Below, piece after piece: positions 1 to 7,907 of a DNA stretch of 47,547 nt. The DNA lies in the NCBI GenBank assembly GCA_003221615.1, contig QHSQ01000015.1, positions 1-47,547 of the forward strand. The letters are read 5' to 3'. The notes beneath the pieces are model-generated. The model searched no databases and was not told the DNA's origin. It saw only the letters and a program-made list of their open reading frames with translations. This DNA comes from Candidatus Rokuibacteriota bacterium (GTDB taxonomy: Bacteria; Methylomirabilota; Methylomirabilia; Rokubacteriales; CSP1-6). Positions within the stretch are counted from its first letter, which is position 1. Each line of letters opens with the position of its first letter. The translations under genes and the position numbers were made by a program.

Positions 1-331
1 CGCTCAACATCAGCTCGACGTTGGCGCGCGAGATTTCGTAGACCGCGCCGTCCTCGGACCGCGTCAGGGCAAGCGTCCAGCGTTTGCCATCGCACGCGAG
101 GTCGACCGTCGGATAGACCGGAGCTCCCGACGAGCCGCTTATCCGGATGTAGCGGTGACCGCTCCTCGAATCGCTGCCCAGGGTCACTCTTGGTACGCGG
201 GCGGCGGCGTCCTGGGCCACGGCTGGCTGAGCGCTTCCCGTCGTGAACGTCAGGAGCAGCGCCCCGGCGGTCGCGATGAATATGAAGAACGCAAGAGGGG
301 CGACCGAAGCGAGAGGCGACCGCCGAATCAC
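1..331 (-). CDS. Secreted hypothetical protein, 3' part outside window
   Basis: An open frame runs from a GTG at 331 off the left edge, giving at least 110 residues. The N-terminus is a clear signal peptide: basic start (MIRRS), a hydrophobic stretch rich in A, L, F and I, then an AQPAVAQD-like cleavage region. The mature part reads as a small beta-rich domain (VTLGSDSRSGHRYIRISG, then a segment with one Cys and a TLALTRSEDG strand). I do not recognise the family. The GTG is chosen because it places the signal peptide exactly at the N-terminus; no good ribosome site precedes it. A hairpin at 343-380 separates it from the upstream Pal-like gene on the same strand, so it may have its own promoter. 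Reading frame confidence is good, function unknown. Confidence 0.6.
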   Translation of the reverse strand, partial: MIRRSPLASVAPLAFFIFIATAGALLLTFTTGSAQPAVAQDAAARVPRVTLGSDSRSGHRYIRISGSSGAPVYPTVDLACDGKRWTLALTRSEDGAVYEISRANVELMLS

Positions 332-342
332 TGAATCAAACC

Positions 343-380
343 GGAGCCGGAGAGCGGTGATCGTGCCACTCCCCGGCTCC
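343..380 (-). terminator. Hairpin terminator after the Pal-like gene
   Basis: A 12-bp stem (343-354 with 369-380, one G-U pair in the minus-strand RNA) encloses a 14-nt loop. In minus-strand sense it follows the stop of the Pal-like gene at 396 and is followed by GGTTTGATT, a weak T-rich tail. It sits just before the GTG start of the next gene, so it could also act as an attenuator. Confidence 0.5.
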
Positions 381-395
381 GTCTTTCATCACCGC

Positions 396-1577
396 TTACT
401 TGCTCTTGACGCGGAAGTCGGACCGACGGTTCTGGGCCCGGCACTCCTCGGTGGCGTCGGTGCACGCCGGGCGCTCCTTGCCGTAGGAGACCGTCGACAT
501 CCGGTCCTTCGCGATGCCGTTGGCCTCCAGATAATCCAGCGCCGACTTGGCGCGCCGATCGCCGAGCGCCAGGTTGTATTCGGCCGTGCCGCGTTCGTCG
601 GCGTTGCCCTCGATCAGCACGAACGTGTCGGCGTTTTCCCTGAGCCACGTCACGTTGTTCGAGAGGGTGTCGACCGCGTCGGGTCTCAGGACCGCCTTGT
701 CGAAGTCGAAGTAGAGCGACTTCAGCTGCGGCACCGTCACGTAGTCTTCGTTGCGGGGCCGTTGAGCCTGTTCCTCGGCCTTCGGCTTCTCGGCCGGTTC
801 CTGTGGCTGAGGCGCCATGGCGACCGGGTTCTGCTGCGGCACCACGGGCTGGCTGGCGACCACGGGGGGCGGCGCCAGCTGCGCGGCCTGCGGCGGAACG
901 TCGCGGGCCGGGACGTTCGGCGGGGACTGACGCGCGAGGAGCAGGCGGACCTTGCGGCCCTTGACCTCGCCCACCATCTGATCGCCGGTGACAATCAAGT
1001 TCGCCGTGAACAGCCGATCGTCCTGCTCGTGCGTCAGCTTCACCTTCGACCCATTGACCTCGGCGAACACGCGGATGCCGCCCAGGCCCTGCTGCCGGAC
1101 TTCCCAGGGAACCGACTCGGCGGCCACGGCATTGTCGAGGATCATGCGCCCGTAGCCGGCATCGCCCTTCTGGACGATCTCCAGGATGAGGTTCTCCTGT
1201 CGTGGGGCATTGAAGAGTCCATTGCCGACCCACGAGCCGACCCACTTGCCGGAGATGTCGGTACCGTTGACGGCGGCAGGAGCGGGCGGCGCTGGATTCA
1301 CCGGCGCGGGCATCGCCGTGGCGGCGGGCGCCGGCGCACTGGTCGGCGGCGGCGACACCGAAGCGGGCGGTTTGGACGTCCCGGTCGAGGTCGGCGAGAG
1401 CGTTACCGTGGCGTCAGCCGGGGACGTCGCTCCCGCAGGGACACCAGTGCTGTCGGTAGCGCCCGCGACGGTCTCGGTTGGAGGAGTTTCCGCCAGGGAC
1501 GCCGGCGGCTCCGACGAGCTGAAAACGGAGCACGCGGCGAGCAGAGGAATCATGGCCAGCACCAGTAGCACGCGCAT
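396..1577 (-). CDS. Pal-like OmpA-domain lipoprotein with an extra beta domain
   Basis: The 393-residue protein starts with a lipoprotein signal peptide ending in LLAAC (Cys16), so it should be lipid-anchored. Residues 17-107 are a low-complexity Pro/Ala/Thr/Ser linker. Residues about 108-215 form a separate beta-rich domain opening with GKWVGSWVG. A second Pro-rich linker follows. The last about 110 residues are a classical OmpA/Pal peptidoglycan-binding domain: YFDFDKAVLRPDA, then EGNADERGTAEYN, GDRRA and a final NRRSDF. Pal-family proteins tie the outer membrane to peptidoglycan. The domain inserted between lipobox and OmpA domain is not usual for Pal and recurs in the small lipoprotein at 33362-33838. 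No tol genes lie beside it in this window. Confidence 0.9.
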   Translation of the reverse strand: MRVLLVLAMIPLLAACSVFSSSEPPASLAETPPTETVAGATDSTGVPAGATSPADATVTLSPTSTGTSKPPASVSPPPTSAPAPAATAMPAPVNPAPPAPAAVNGTDISGKWVGSWVGNGLFNAPRQENLILEIVQKGDAGYGRMILDNAVAAESVPWEVRQQGLGGIRVFAEVNGSKVKLTHEQDDRLFTANLIVTGDQMVGEVKGRKVRLLLARQSPPNVPARDVPPQAAQLAPPPVVASQPVVPQQNPVAMAPQPQEPAEKPKAEEQAQRPRNEDYVTVPQLKSLYFDFDKAVLRPDAVDTLSNNVTWLRENADTFVLIEGNADERGTAEYNLALGDRRAKSALDYLEANGIAKDRMSTVSYGKERPACTDATEECRAQNRRSDFRVKSK

Positions 1578-1778
1578 AGAGCCTCCCTTGACGCTACGTT
1601 CACATTTGCCAGTGGCACGTCGCGTGCCAGACTCGAAACGCTAGTTCAGGCAGTTACTTAGGGAGCGGCGGGGGCGCGAGTGGTGCCAGGGTAACACGGC
1701 AACTTGTGACAACTTTGGCAGAGAATCGGGGTGCAGTCGCCGTCTGCGAGGCTCAGCCGAAGGCCGTGAGCTCGGTCG

Positions 1779-2426
1779 TCAGCGGATCGTGGCGGTCAGC
1801 GCCATCGTCGTCTCGGTCGCGCTCTCACTGGCTCGATAGCCGAGAATCCGGCGGGTGAGCTCGTGCGTCTGCGTCGTGGAGCCGCCGAGAACGACCGGGC
1901 GGCCGCTGGGCACCACGAGCTCGGTCGAGGCCTCGTTCACCTCGATCACCCCCGACGTGTCCGCCGAGAGCCAGCTGATCGTCGGCGTCAGACGCACCCT
2001 CACCTGGTTGCCGGGCAGGATCGCGGCTCTCACCTTCAGCGAGGTCCCGACGTCCTTGAACTGCACACCGGAGACGATGTAGCCGGCCCCGGTGAGATAG
2101 TCGCGGTAGAACGTGACCTGCGAATACGGGATCTGGCTGGCGACCAGCATGGTCGATTCGCCGCCGTCCTGGACGATCGTGAAGATGCCGGTCGACGTCT
2201 GCACCCGTCGCTGGGTGCTGTCGACACCGAGTCGGCCCGACGAGCGCGCGCCCCCTCGGTCGGTGATGATGACGCGACCGCTTCCGTCCACCGCGTCCCG
2301 ATTCTGTGTGCTCGACTGGCGGAAGTCGAAGGCGACTTTCACCTGCTTGCCGCTCTGGGCATCGCAGAGCCCGGGCCAGCCCGCGCCGAGAGCGACGACG
2401 AGCACGAGAACTCGGACCAAGGTCAT
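1779..2426 (-). CDS. Orphan secretin-core (type II/III secretin domain) protein
   Basis: The 215-residue protein has an N-terminal signal peptide (LVRVLVLVVALGAGWPGLCDAQ) and then almost only a secretin-like core. The diagnostic pieces are a VGTSLKVRAAIL stretch, VRLTPTISW, and STELVVPSGRPVVLGGSTT, which match the C-terminal beta region of GspD/PilQ-type secretins (VGTxLxVxPxI ... VxPTxS ... VxxGxPVxIGG). The N0-N3 domains of a full secretin are absent; whole GspD proteins are usually over 600 residues. Whether it forms a pore or is a domesticated periplasmic protein is unknown. A GspA/GspB pair lies 27 kb away. The 201-bp gap to the Pal-like gene holds a 7-bp inverted repeat (1613-1629) and no gene that I can see. 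Confidence 0.7.
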   Translation of the reverse strand: MTLVRVLVLVVALGAGWPGLCDAQSGKQVKVAFDFRQSSTQNRDAVDGSGRVIITDRGGARSSGRLGVDSTQRRVQTSTGIFTIVQDGGESTMLVASQIPYSQVTFYRDYLTGAGYIVSGVQFKDVGTSLKVRAAILPGNQVRVRLTPTISWLSADTSGVIEVNEASTELVVPSGRPVVLGGSTTQTHELTRRILGYRASESATETTMALTATIR

Positions 2427-2501
2427 GTCCTCAGACTAGCGCCTCACCTCAGCGTGGCCAAAAAGCTTGAACCTTGGGACGCCGATTGGCACGCTGCTGC
2501 C

Positions 2502-4091
2502 ATGTCCGCCGTCCGATCGCGCGTCACTCTCGTGGCGGTGCTGGCGTTCGCGGCGCTCGTGGTCGGGCTCCCGGCGGGTCGGGCGCCCCTCTGGGATCCG
2601 AACGAGGCGCGCTACATGCTGCTCGCGCGCGACATCCTCGACAGGGGGCGCTGGCTGATCCCCGACCTGCGCGGCAAGCCATACCTCAACAAGCCCCAGC
2701 TCTTCTTCTGGGCCGTCGCGGTCGCGTCGCTTCCCGGCGGCGAGGTGACGGAGCGGACGGCGGCGCTGCCCGCGGTCCTGTCATCGATCGCGACCGTCGC
2801 GGCGGTGTTCGCGATCGGCGCCAGGACGTGGGGCGTCGGCACGGGCGGGATGGCGGCGCTCGTGCTCACTTCGACGATCGGCTTCTTCGCGATCGGTCAC
2901 CACGGCCAGTCGGACGTGATGGTGACGGCGTGGACATGGTGGGCCCTCTACGGCTTGCTCGTCGCGCGGCGAGCCGGCTACGCCGCGCTTCCGCTGGTCG
3001 GCTTCTACGCTTGTGTCGCCGGCGCGATCATGAGCAAGGGGCCGATGGGCCTGCTCGGCCTTGTCGCGGGCTTCGTCGCGGTCGCGGTCGCCGACGGCTG
3101 GCGCGATATGGTGCGGCTGCGCCCCGTTCTCGGCCTCGCCGTGCTCGTCGTACTGATGGCGCCGTGGTACGGCACCTACCTCGTCGGCCACGGATCGACG
3201 TTCGTGGGCGACACCGTCGTCGGACACTACGGCAGCTGGGCCTTCCGCCGCAGCGCGCTGGCGCGGGTCGAGAGCCTCTGGGTGCTCGCCTACGCGCTGC
3301 CGTGGACGATCTTCCTCGTCGGCGCCGCGACCTGGTGGCGGCGGCGGCCCGACGCCGAGCGGAAACTGATCGCGACGTGGACGCTAGCAAGCTGGCTGCT
3401 GGTCGGCCTGAGCGGGATCCACCGCGCCCGCTATCTGATCCCGATCTACCCGGGGCTGGCTCTGCTCGTGGGCGAGTTCCTCACGCGGGCCGCCGCGCAC
3501 GACGGCGCCCGCGCGCTGCGCCGTACCTTCTTCGCGTTCGCGGCGCTCGCCGGAGTCGTCGCGGCGTTCGCGCTCTCGCCGGCCGCACGCCTGATCGGCG
3601 GCGAGGGCCGGCCGTGGGTTCCGGACACGACCGCCGAGATCGCGCTGATCGTCGGTCTACTCGTCGCGACGGCCCTGGCCGCGGTCACGGCCGCGCGCCG
3701 GGCGGCATTCGCGCGCGGCGGGCTCGGGGTGGCGCTCGGGCTCGGCGCGATTCTCCTGATCGAAGGTGCCCGCTATCCGGCGCGGTTCGCACGGGAGTTC
3801 GACGTCCGTCCGATCGCCGCCGCTGCGCAAGCTTTGACGCCGCCCGGGGCCGCGGTCCGGGTGTACCCTGACATCTGGCTAACCTACGATTTTTATCTGC
3901 GCCGTCCCGTCGTCGAGCTCGATCGAGGCCGCGTCGAGCAGCTTCTGGCGAGCTCGGCCAGCGGAGCCGTGATCATGTCGCGTAAATCGTGGACCGGGCT
4001 CCAGCCCCACGCGCACCCGTCGTGGCGCGTCGTCGCCGCGCGGCGCGTCGCGAACGACGAGATGGTCGTCCTGGGCAGAGGCGGCGCGTGA
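2502..4091 (+). CDS. ArnT/PMT-like membrane glycosyltransferase (GT83 type)
   Basis: The 529-residue membrane protein has the fold of dolichyl- or undecaprenyl-phosphate sugar transferases. After TM1 comes the conserved periplasmic loop PLWDPNEARYMLLARDIL, with the D-x-x-E/N-E-A-R motif that holds the catalytic acid, followed by KPYLNKPQLFFW. About ten further hydrophobic helices follow and a soluble C-terminal domain closes the protein. The frame is open further upstream, but ATG at 2502 puts the first transmembrane helix at the N-terminus. The next gene, a GT2 enzyme that could make the polyprenyl-phosphate sugar donor, starts at a GTG overlapping the stop. The pair probably modifies a lipid or protein with a sugar outside the cytoplasmic membrane. 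Confidence 0.85.
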   Translation: MSAVRSRVTLVAVLAFAALVVGLPAGRAPLWDPNEARYMLLARDILDRGRWLIPDLRGKPYLNKPQLFFWAVAVASLPGGEVTERTAALPAVLSSIATVAAVFAIGARTWGVGTGGMAALVLTSTIGFFAIGHHGQSDVMVTAWTWWALYGLLVARRAGYAALPLVGFYACVAGAIMSKGPMGLLGLVAGFVAVAVADGWRDMVRLRPVLGLAVLVVLMAPWYGTYLVGHGSTFVGDTVVGHYGSWAFRRSALARVESLWVLAYALPWTIFLVGAATWWRRRPDAERKLIATWTLASWLLVGLSGIHRARYLIPIYPGLALLVGEFLTRAAAHDGARALRRTFFAFAALAGVVAAFALSPAARLIGGEGRPWVPDTTAEIALIVGLLVATALAAVTAARRAAFARGGLGVALGLGAILLIEGARYPARFAREFDVRPIAAAAQALTPPGAAVRVYPDIWLTYDFYLRRPVVELDRGRVEQLLASSASGAVIMSRKSWTGLQPHAHPSWRVVAARRVANDEMVVLGRGGA

Positions 4092-4819
4092 AGCCGGAGG
4101 CGGTCGAGCTCTCGATCGTCCTTCCCGTCTTCAACGAAGCCCAGAGCTTGCCGGTGCTCTGGGAAGAGCTCCAGGCGGTGCTCAAGACCGTCGAGGATTC
4201 GGCCGAGGTGATCGTGGTCGACGACGGGTCGACCGACACGAGCGTCGACTTCGTGCGCCTCCTGCAGGTGACCGATTCGCGCGTGCGGCTGATCAGGCTC
4301 GCCCAGAATCGCGGGCTCTCCTCGGCCCTGGCCGCCGGCCTGCGCGCCGTCCGGGGGCGCATCGTCGTCACCCTCGACTCCGACCTCCAGTCCGATCCGC
4401 GCGATATTCCCCTGCTACTCGCGCAGCTCGATCGCTGGGACGCGGCGTGCGGCTGGCGCCAGGCGCGGCGCGATCCGTGGCTCAAGCGGATCTCGTCACG
4501 AATCGCCAACCGCGTGCGCGCCGCCGTGCTCGGCGACCAGGTCCGCGACAGCGCGTGCTCGCTTCGCGCGATGCACCGGCGCTGCGTCGACGGCCTCCAG
4601 TTCTTCGACGGCTTTCATCGGTCCGTTCCGGCGCTCCTGCGCCAGGCCGGCCACCGGGTGATCGTCGTGCCGGTGAACCACCGGCCACGTCGGTTCGGCG
4701 TCTCGCACTATGGCGTGAGGAATCGCGCCTGGCGGGGTGTCGTCGACATGTTCGGGGTCCGCTGGCTCCAGGCGCGGCGGCTCCGCTACGAGGCTCGCGA
4801 GGAGCCGCCCGAAGCGTGA
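4088..4819 (+). CDS. GT2 family polyprenyl-phosphate glycosyltransferase (DPM1/ArnC-like)
   Basis: The 243-residue protein begins with the GT-A core of family 2: SIVLPVFNEAQSL, then VIVVDDGSTDTS, the acceptor-side NRGLSSALAAGL, and VVTLDSDLQSDPRDIP (the metal-binding D-x-D-like LDSDLQ). A later RRFGVSHYG resembles the R-x-x-G-x-S-x-Y element of dolichyl-phosphate mannosyltransferase/ArnC-type enzymes. It lacks the C-terminal transmembrane pair of longer relatives. The GTG start overlaps the TGA of the upstream GT83-like gene (GTGA), so the two are translationally coupled. The likely role is to make a polyprenyl-phosphate sugar used by the upstream membrane transferase. The substrate sugar cannot be read from sequence. 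Confidence 0.85.
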   Translation: MKPEAVELSIVLPVFNEAQSLPVLWEELQAVLKTVEDSAEVIVVDDGSTDTSVDFVRLLQVTDSRVRLIRLAQNRGLSSALAAGLRAVRGRIVVTLDSDLQSDPRDIPLLLAQLDRWDAACGWRQARRDPWLKRISSRIANRVRAAVLGDQVRDSACSLRAMHRRCVDGLQFFDGFHRSVPALLRQAGHRVIVVPVNHRPRRFGVSHYGVRNRAWRGVVDMFGVRWLQARRLRYEAREEPPEA

Positions 4820-4829
4820 GGGTGGGCGG

Positions 4830-4847
4830 CGGCGACTACGGTCGCCG
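4830..4847. terminator. Small hairpin between convergent genes
   Basis: A 7-bp perfect stem (4830-4836 with 4841-4847) with loop TACG lies just after the GT2 stop and covers the last codons of the convergent methyltransferase. It may act as a bidirectional terminator, but no strong T-tract follows on either side. Confidence 0.3.
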
Positions 4848-5483
4848 GGTCGCGATGTAGATGACGTGGGGATACGGGAGGAAGTCGAGCATCGCGTGAC
4901 GGCGCACCTCGAACCCCGCCGCTCGCAAGGTCGCTCCCAGCTCATCGCCGCTCCAGTACCTGACCGGTGTCGCCGGCGCCATCAGCTTGTCGAGGGTCCA
5001 GGTGAACCATCGTTTCGGCGCCGGTCGCGTGTCGACGTCCTTCACGATCAAGACGCCGCCTCGTGTCAGGCCGGCGTGGAGCCGGTGCAGGAGCGGCGGC
5101 ACGGCGTCCGGCGCAATGTGGTGGACGATGTCGAGCATGTACGCGGCCGCGATCTCACCGTCGCCCTTGAAAGTCCGGGCATCGCCTTCCTCGTACGCGA
5201 CGTTGTCGATGGCGAGCCGCGCCGCCGCCCGGCGCGCCATCGCGATGCGCCGGGGGTTCAGATCGACGCCGCGGACGAATCGAGCGGGCGCCGTCGCCGC
5301 GTAGTAGAGCGAGAAGAGCCCGAAGCCGCAGCCGATGTCGAGCACGGGCCCCGACTCCGGCAGGTACTGACCGATCTCGTCGAGGAATCGCTGGCGGAGA
5401 ATCCAGAACCGCACCCAGCAGTACGCGCGCACGATCGGGTCGTCGTAGGCGCGGATGATGCGGCGGATGATGTCAGCGCGCAT
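4836..5483 (-). CDS. Class I SAM-dependent methyltransferase
   Basis: The 215-residue protein has the Rossmann methyltransferase signature GPVLDIGCGFGLFSLYYA (motif I, about residues 53-70), GVDLNPRRIAMAR (motif II acid) and YMLDIVHHIAPDA (motif IV-like). The start ATG at 5483 gives MRADIIRRIIRAYDD and overlaps the 3' end of the preceding membrane glycosyltransferase gene by 11 bp. Frame upstream of this ATG is out-of-frame coding sequence of that neighbour. It is the third gene of a minus-strand unit (7483 to 4836), so it probably methylates a glycan, lipid or precursor handled by that unit; the acceptor is unknown. Confidence 0.85.
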   Translation of the reverse strand: MRADIIRRIIRAYDDPIVRAYCWVRFWILRQRFLDEIGQYLPESGPVLDIGCGFGLFSLYYAATAPARFVRGVDLNPRRIAMARRAAARLAIDNVAYEEGDARTFKGDGEIAAAYMLDIVHHIAPDAVPPLLHRLHAGLTRGGVLIVKDVDTRPAPKRWFTWTLDKLMAPATPVRYWSGDELGATLRAAGFEVRRHAMLDFLPYPHVIYIATRRP

Positions 5484-6972
5484 AGACGATGTAGCCGTCT
5501 CCGCGCCGGTCCACCGTGTAGGCCAGGAGCCGGGCTCGCAGTCCCGCGAACTCGTCCACACGCTCGTAGCCGCCGGCGGGCCATCCCCGCTCGAGCAGCA
5601 CGACGAACTTCGGCGGATGCGCGTCGAAGCCCCCGAGAAATTCTTCGCGAAGTCGCCGCACCATCCGCGTCTCGCGATCATGATAGAAGTGGAAGTCGTA
5701 GATGAAGCGCGTCGGCTCCACGGCGCGCAGCCGCAGCAGCGCGTGCACACCGGCTTCGGTCGTGTCCAGCACCTGGACGAAATCCTCCGGTCCGAGCCGG
5801 CCGTCGAGGTCCGCCACGATCGCGCTCACCCGGCGCTCCTTGGCCGCGATCCACGCGGCGTCAGCCGCCTCGACCCCTTTGATCCCGAGCATGATCCCGG
5901 CAGCGACGATACACGCCGCCAGCGGGAACGCCACGACGCGGCCGGCCTCCAGAAGTCGTTGCGTCTCGGCGAACAGCGCGACGGCCGCGAAGGCCGCGAG
6001 CGGATAGAGATGGTACTCCCAGCCCTTGCCCTGACCGAAGAAGTGGGCGACGCCATAGCCCACGCCGATCGTCACGACCGCATGCCGCGCCGCGAAGCGG
6101 CGGCTCACCAGCGCGGACGCGAGCGAGAGCACGACGCCCGCCGCGATCGGGATCCACACGTGCCACCGATAGAACGTCCAGTGGCCCGGGCGCCCGAGGC
6201 GCGAATAGAGCGGCACCAGGTAGCCGACGACGATCTCGTACCAGGCCGGGAGCGCCCCGGCGACGGCGAGCCAGACCACGACGGCGAGCGACGGTGCGAC
6301 GACCCCTGCCACAAACACCGCGGCCGTGCGAGCCGCGAGACGTCGCGGGGCTGGGGATTCGCCGTCCGAGGCGAGCCTGCTATCAATCCGTCCCGCTCCC
6401 CGCGCGACGATGGCGACGAGCACCACCAAGGCCGCGGCGAACAAGCCGGCGTGGGGCTTGACCGTGATCCCGGCGCCGACCGCCAGCCCGCCCAACGCGA
6501 GGCTCGCCGGCCCGCCCGGCCCCTCGGCCCAGCGCGCGACGCCGAGCGCCGCGAGCAGGAGGAACGGACACAGGAGGAAATCGCGCTGGCCTGTCTGCCA
6601 GGCCCCCGCGGCCAGATGGTACACCGCGAAGAAGAGACCGGCGCCCGCGGCCGCGAGGCGTCCCCATGGCGCGGCCAGCGCGGCGGCGGCGAGCGAGGTC
6701 GCGGTGAGCCAGATCAGATCGAAGGCGCGCCATCCCGCGTCGCTCGAGCCGAAGAGCTTGAGCGCGATCATGTGCAGGAGATAGACCCCAGGGAAATTCA
6801 TGTCGAACAGATCACGGTAGGGGACAGCGCCCTCGCCGATCCGCCAGGCGATGTAATGCATGAGCGCCGCGTCGTGGATCAGTGGCCATCCGCGCGAGCG
6901 CCACGCGAGCGCGCCCGCGAGGACGGCCAGAAAGAGGACGATCAGCGCGCCCACGACCGGCAGGCGCTTCAA
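5473..6972 (-). CDS. Multi-pass membrane glycosyltransferase (GT39/GT83-like)
   Basis: The 499-residue protein has about ten hydrophobic segments and an early periplasmic loop (residues about 31-65) with IHDAALMHYIAWRIGEGAVPYRDLFDMNFPG, which has the layout of PMT_2-type polyprenyl-phosphate sugar transferases, where an acidic residue in this loop is catalytic. A soluble C-terminal portion contains FIYDFHFYHDRETRMVRRL and KFVVLLERGWP. It follows the small gene ending at 6989 by 16 nt and overlaps the methyltransferase start, so the three genes form one transcription unit. Together with the GT83/GT2 pair on the other strand the region carries two separate lipid-linked sugar transfer units facing each other. 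Confidence 0.75.
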   Translation of the reverse strand: MKRLPVVGALIVLFLAVLAGALAWRSRGWPLIHDAALMHYIAWRIGEGAVPYRDLFDMNFPGVYLLHMIALKLFGSSDAGWRAFDLIWLTATSLAAAALAAPWGRLAAAGAGLFFAVYHLAAGAWQTGQRDFLLCPFLLLAALGVARWAEGPGGPASLALGGLAVGAGITVKPHAGLFAAALVVLVAIVARGAGRIDSRLASDGESPAPRRLAARTAAVFVAGVVAPSLAVVVWLAVAGALPAWYEIVVGYLVPLYSRLGRPGHWTFYRWHVWIPIAAGVVLSLASALVSRRFAARHAVVTIGVGYGVAHFFGQGKGWEYHLYPLAAFAAVALFAETQRLLEAGRVVAFPLAACIVAAGIMLGIKGVEAADAAWIAAKERRVSAIVADLDGRLGPEDFVQVLDTTEAGVHALLRLRAVEPTRFIYDFHFYHDRETRMVRRLREEFLGGFDAHPPKFVVLLERGWPAGGYERVDEFAGLRARLLAYTVDRRGDGYIVYAR

Positions 6973-6988
6973 TGATTCCTAGGCCGCA

Positions 6989-7483
6989 CTACTCGCGGAA
7001 CTCCTGGTCGAGGATCTCGCGGATGAAGCGGTCGATCGAGACGGGATAGAAGCGCACGTCGGGGGTGGCGATGACCCCAGTGTTGATCACCTCGCGCTGC
7101 GAGAGCTCCTCGAGGACGCGCTCGATGTGGCCGTGCGCGTCCCGCTCCTGGCGCCGGATCTTGAGCTCCTCGCTCTCGAGCGAGACGCGCGAGGCATAGC
7201 GGAAGCTGAACACCCGCGCGATCAGGCGCTGGTCCATCAGCTCCGTCTCCTGGAACATCTCGCCGTAGGTCGGGCCCCCGCCGGCGCCGATGACGAGCCG
7301 AGGCGAGACCTTGATGCGCCCGCGAACCTCCACCGAGCGTCCGGGCTGGTCGTGCTCGGGCCCCACCAGGATGTAGGGCAGCACGTGATAGCCCGTGATG
7401 ATCCCGGTGAGGGGCTTGCGCACCACCTGCGTCTCGTCGAAGACGTGGCGCAGGAACTCTAGATCTTGCCAGTCGTCGGCCAT
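6989..7483 (-). CDS. Conserved-looking hypothetical protein, 164 aa
   Basis: I do not recognise this family. The protein is soluble, has no signal peptide, and reads as an alpha/beta or mostly beta N-terminal half (TGIITGYHVLPYILVGPEH, GRSVEVRGRIKVSPRLVIGAGG) followed by charged helices (ELMDQRLIARVFSFRYASRV, EELKIRRQERDAHGHIERVLEEL) and a C-terminal YPVSIDRFIREILDQEFRE. ATG at 7483 starts MADDWQDLEFL and is preferred over the longer open frame, which runs back through the divergent zinc-ribbon gene. It is first in the unit with the membrane glycosyltransferase and methyltransferase. Only 21 bp separate it from the divergent start at 7505. Confidence 0.7.
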   Translation of the reverse strand: MADDWQDLEFLRHVFDETQVVRKPLTGIITGYHVLPYILVGPEHDQPGRSVEVRGRIKVSPRLVIGAGGGPTYGEMFQETELMDQRLIARVFSFRYASRVSLESEELKIRRQERDAHGHIERVLEELSQREVINTGVIATPDVRFYPVSIDRFIREILDQEFRE

Positions 7484-7504
7484 GCGGGGTAGTGTACCAG
7501 CGGC

Positions 7505-7678
7505 ATGCAGCCGCGCCCGAGCCCGCCTCCCACCGTCGTTCGCACAACCATCCCGCCTCCGTCCGCCGGTACTCAATGGGTGCATCTCTGCGAGCGCTGC
7601 GGTGAGCGGATGGAAGAGCGCCAGTGCAAGATCGTTTGCAACAACTGTGGGCGTTCGCGGGACTGCACCGATCCTTGA
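7505..7678 (+). CDS. Small zinc-ribbon protein, 57 aa
   Basis: A short ORF encodes MQPRPSPPPTVVRTTIPPPS followed by a compact Cys cluster: CERCGERMEERQCKIVCNNC and a last Cys in RDCTDP. Cysteines fall at residues 29, 32, 41, 45, 48 and 54, with C-x2-C and C-x3-C-x2-C spacing, which is a treble-clef or rubredoxin-like zinc ribbon. The Pro-rich N-terminal 20 residues look disordered. It starts 21 bp from the divergent gene at 7483, so both probably share a small promoter region. No ribosome site is obvious. It could bind nucleic acid or a protein partner. Its high Cys content and in-frame completeness argue that it is a real gene rather than chance. Confidence 0.65.
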   Translation: MQPRPSPPPTVVRTTIPPPSAGTQWVHLCERCGERMEERQCKIVCNNCGRSRDCTDP

Positions 7679-7872
7679 TCTCGACACCTGAGATCGCCCG
7701 GGTCGCGGGCCTTCTCGAGAGTGAAGCATCGGTCATCACGTCTGGTCGCGCCATCCCCGGCACGTCCACGAATCACCGAGAGCTGCTTACGGTCGGTTCC
7801 CCCGCGTCCGCCTGATCGCGGCGATCGCCTTCGACCTCGACCGAGCCGAGTCTCCGGGGAGCCTCGCCCCTC

Positions 7873-7907
7873 TCGCGATTCTCCTCGCGAGCTATAATCC
7901 CGGACGA
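7873..7907 (+). promoter_or_regulatory. Promoter with perfect -10 box and twin TCGCGA boxes; likely leaderless
   Basis: TATAAT at 7893-7898 lies only 9 nt before the GTG at 7908, so transcription should begin at about 7905-7908 and leave little or no 5' UTR. No TTGACA-like -35 is visible. Instead two TCGCGA palindromes (7873-7878 and 7885-7890), 12 bp apart, abut the -10 box and could bind an activator or repressor. The 229-bp gap between 7678 and 7908 otherwise shows no gene. Confidence 0.55.
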
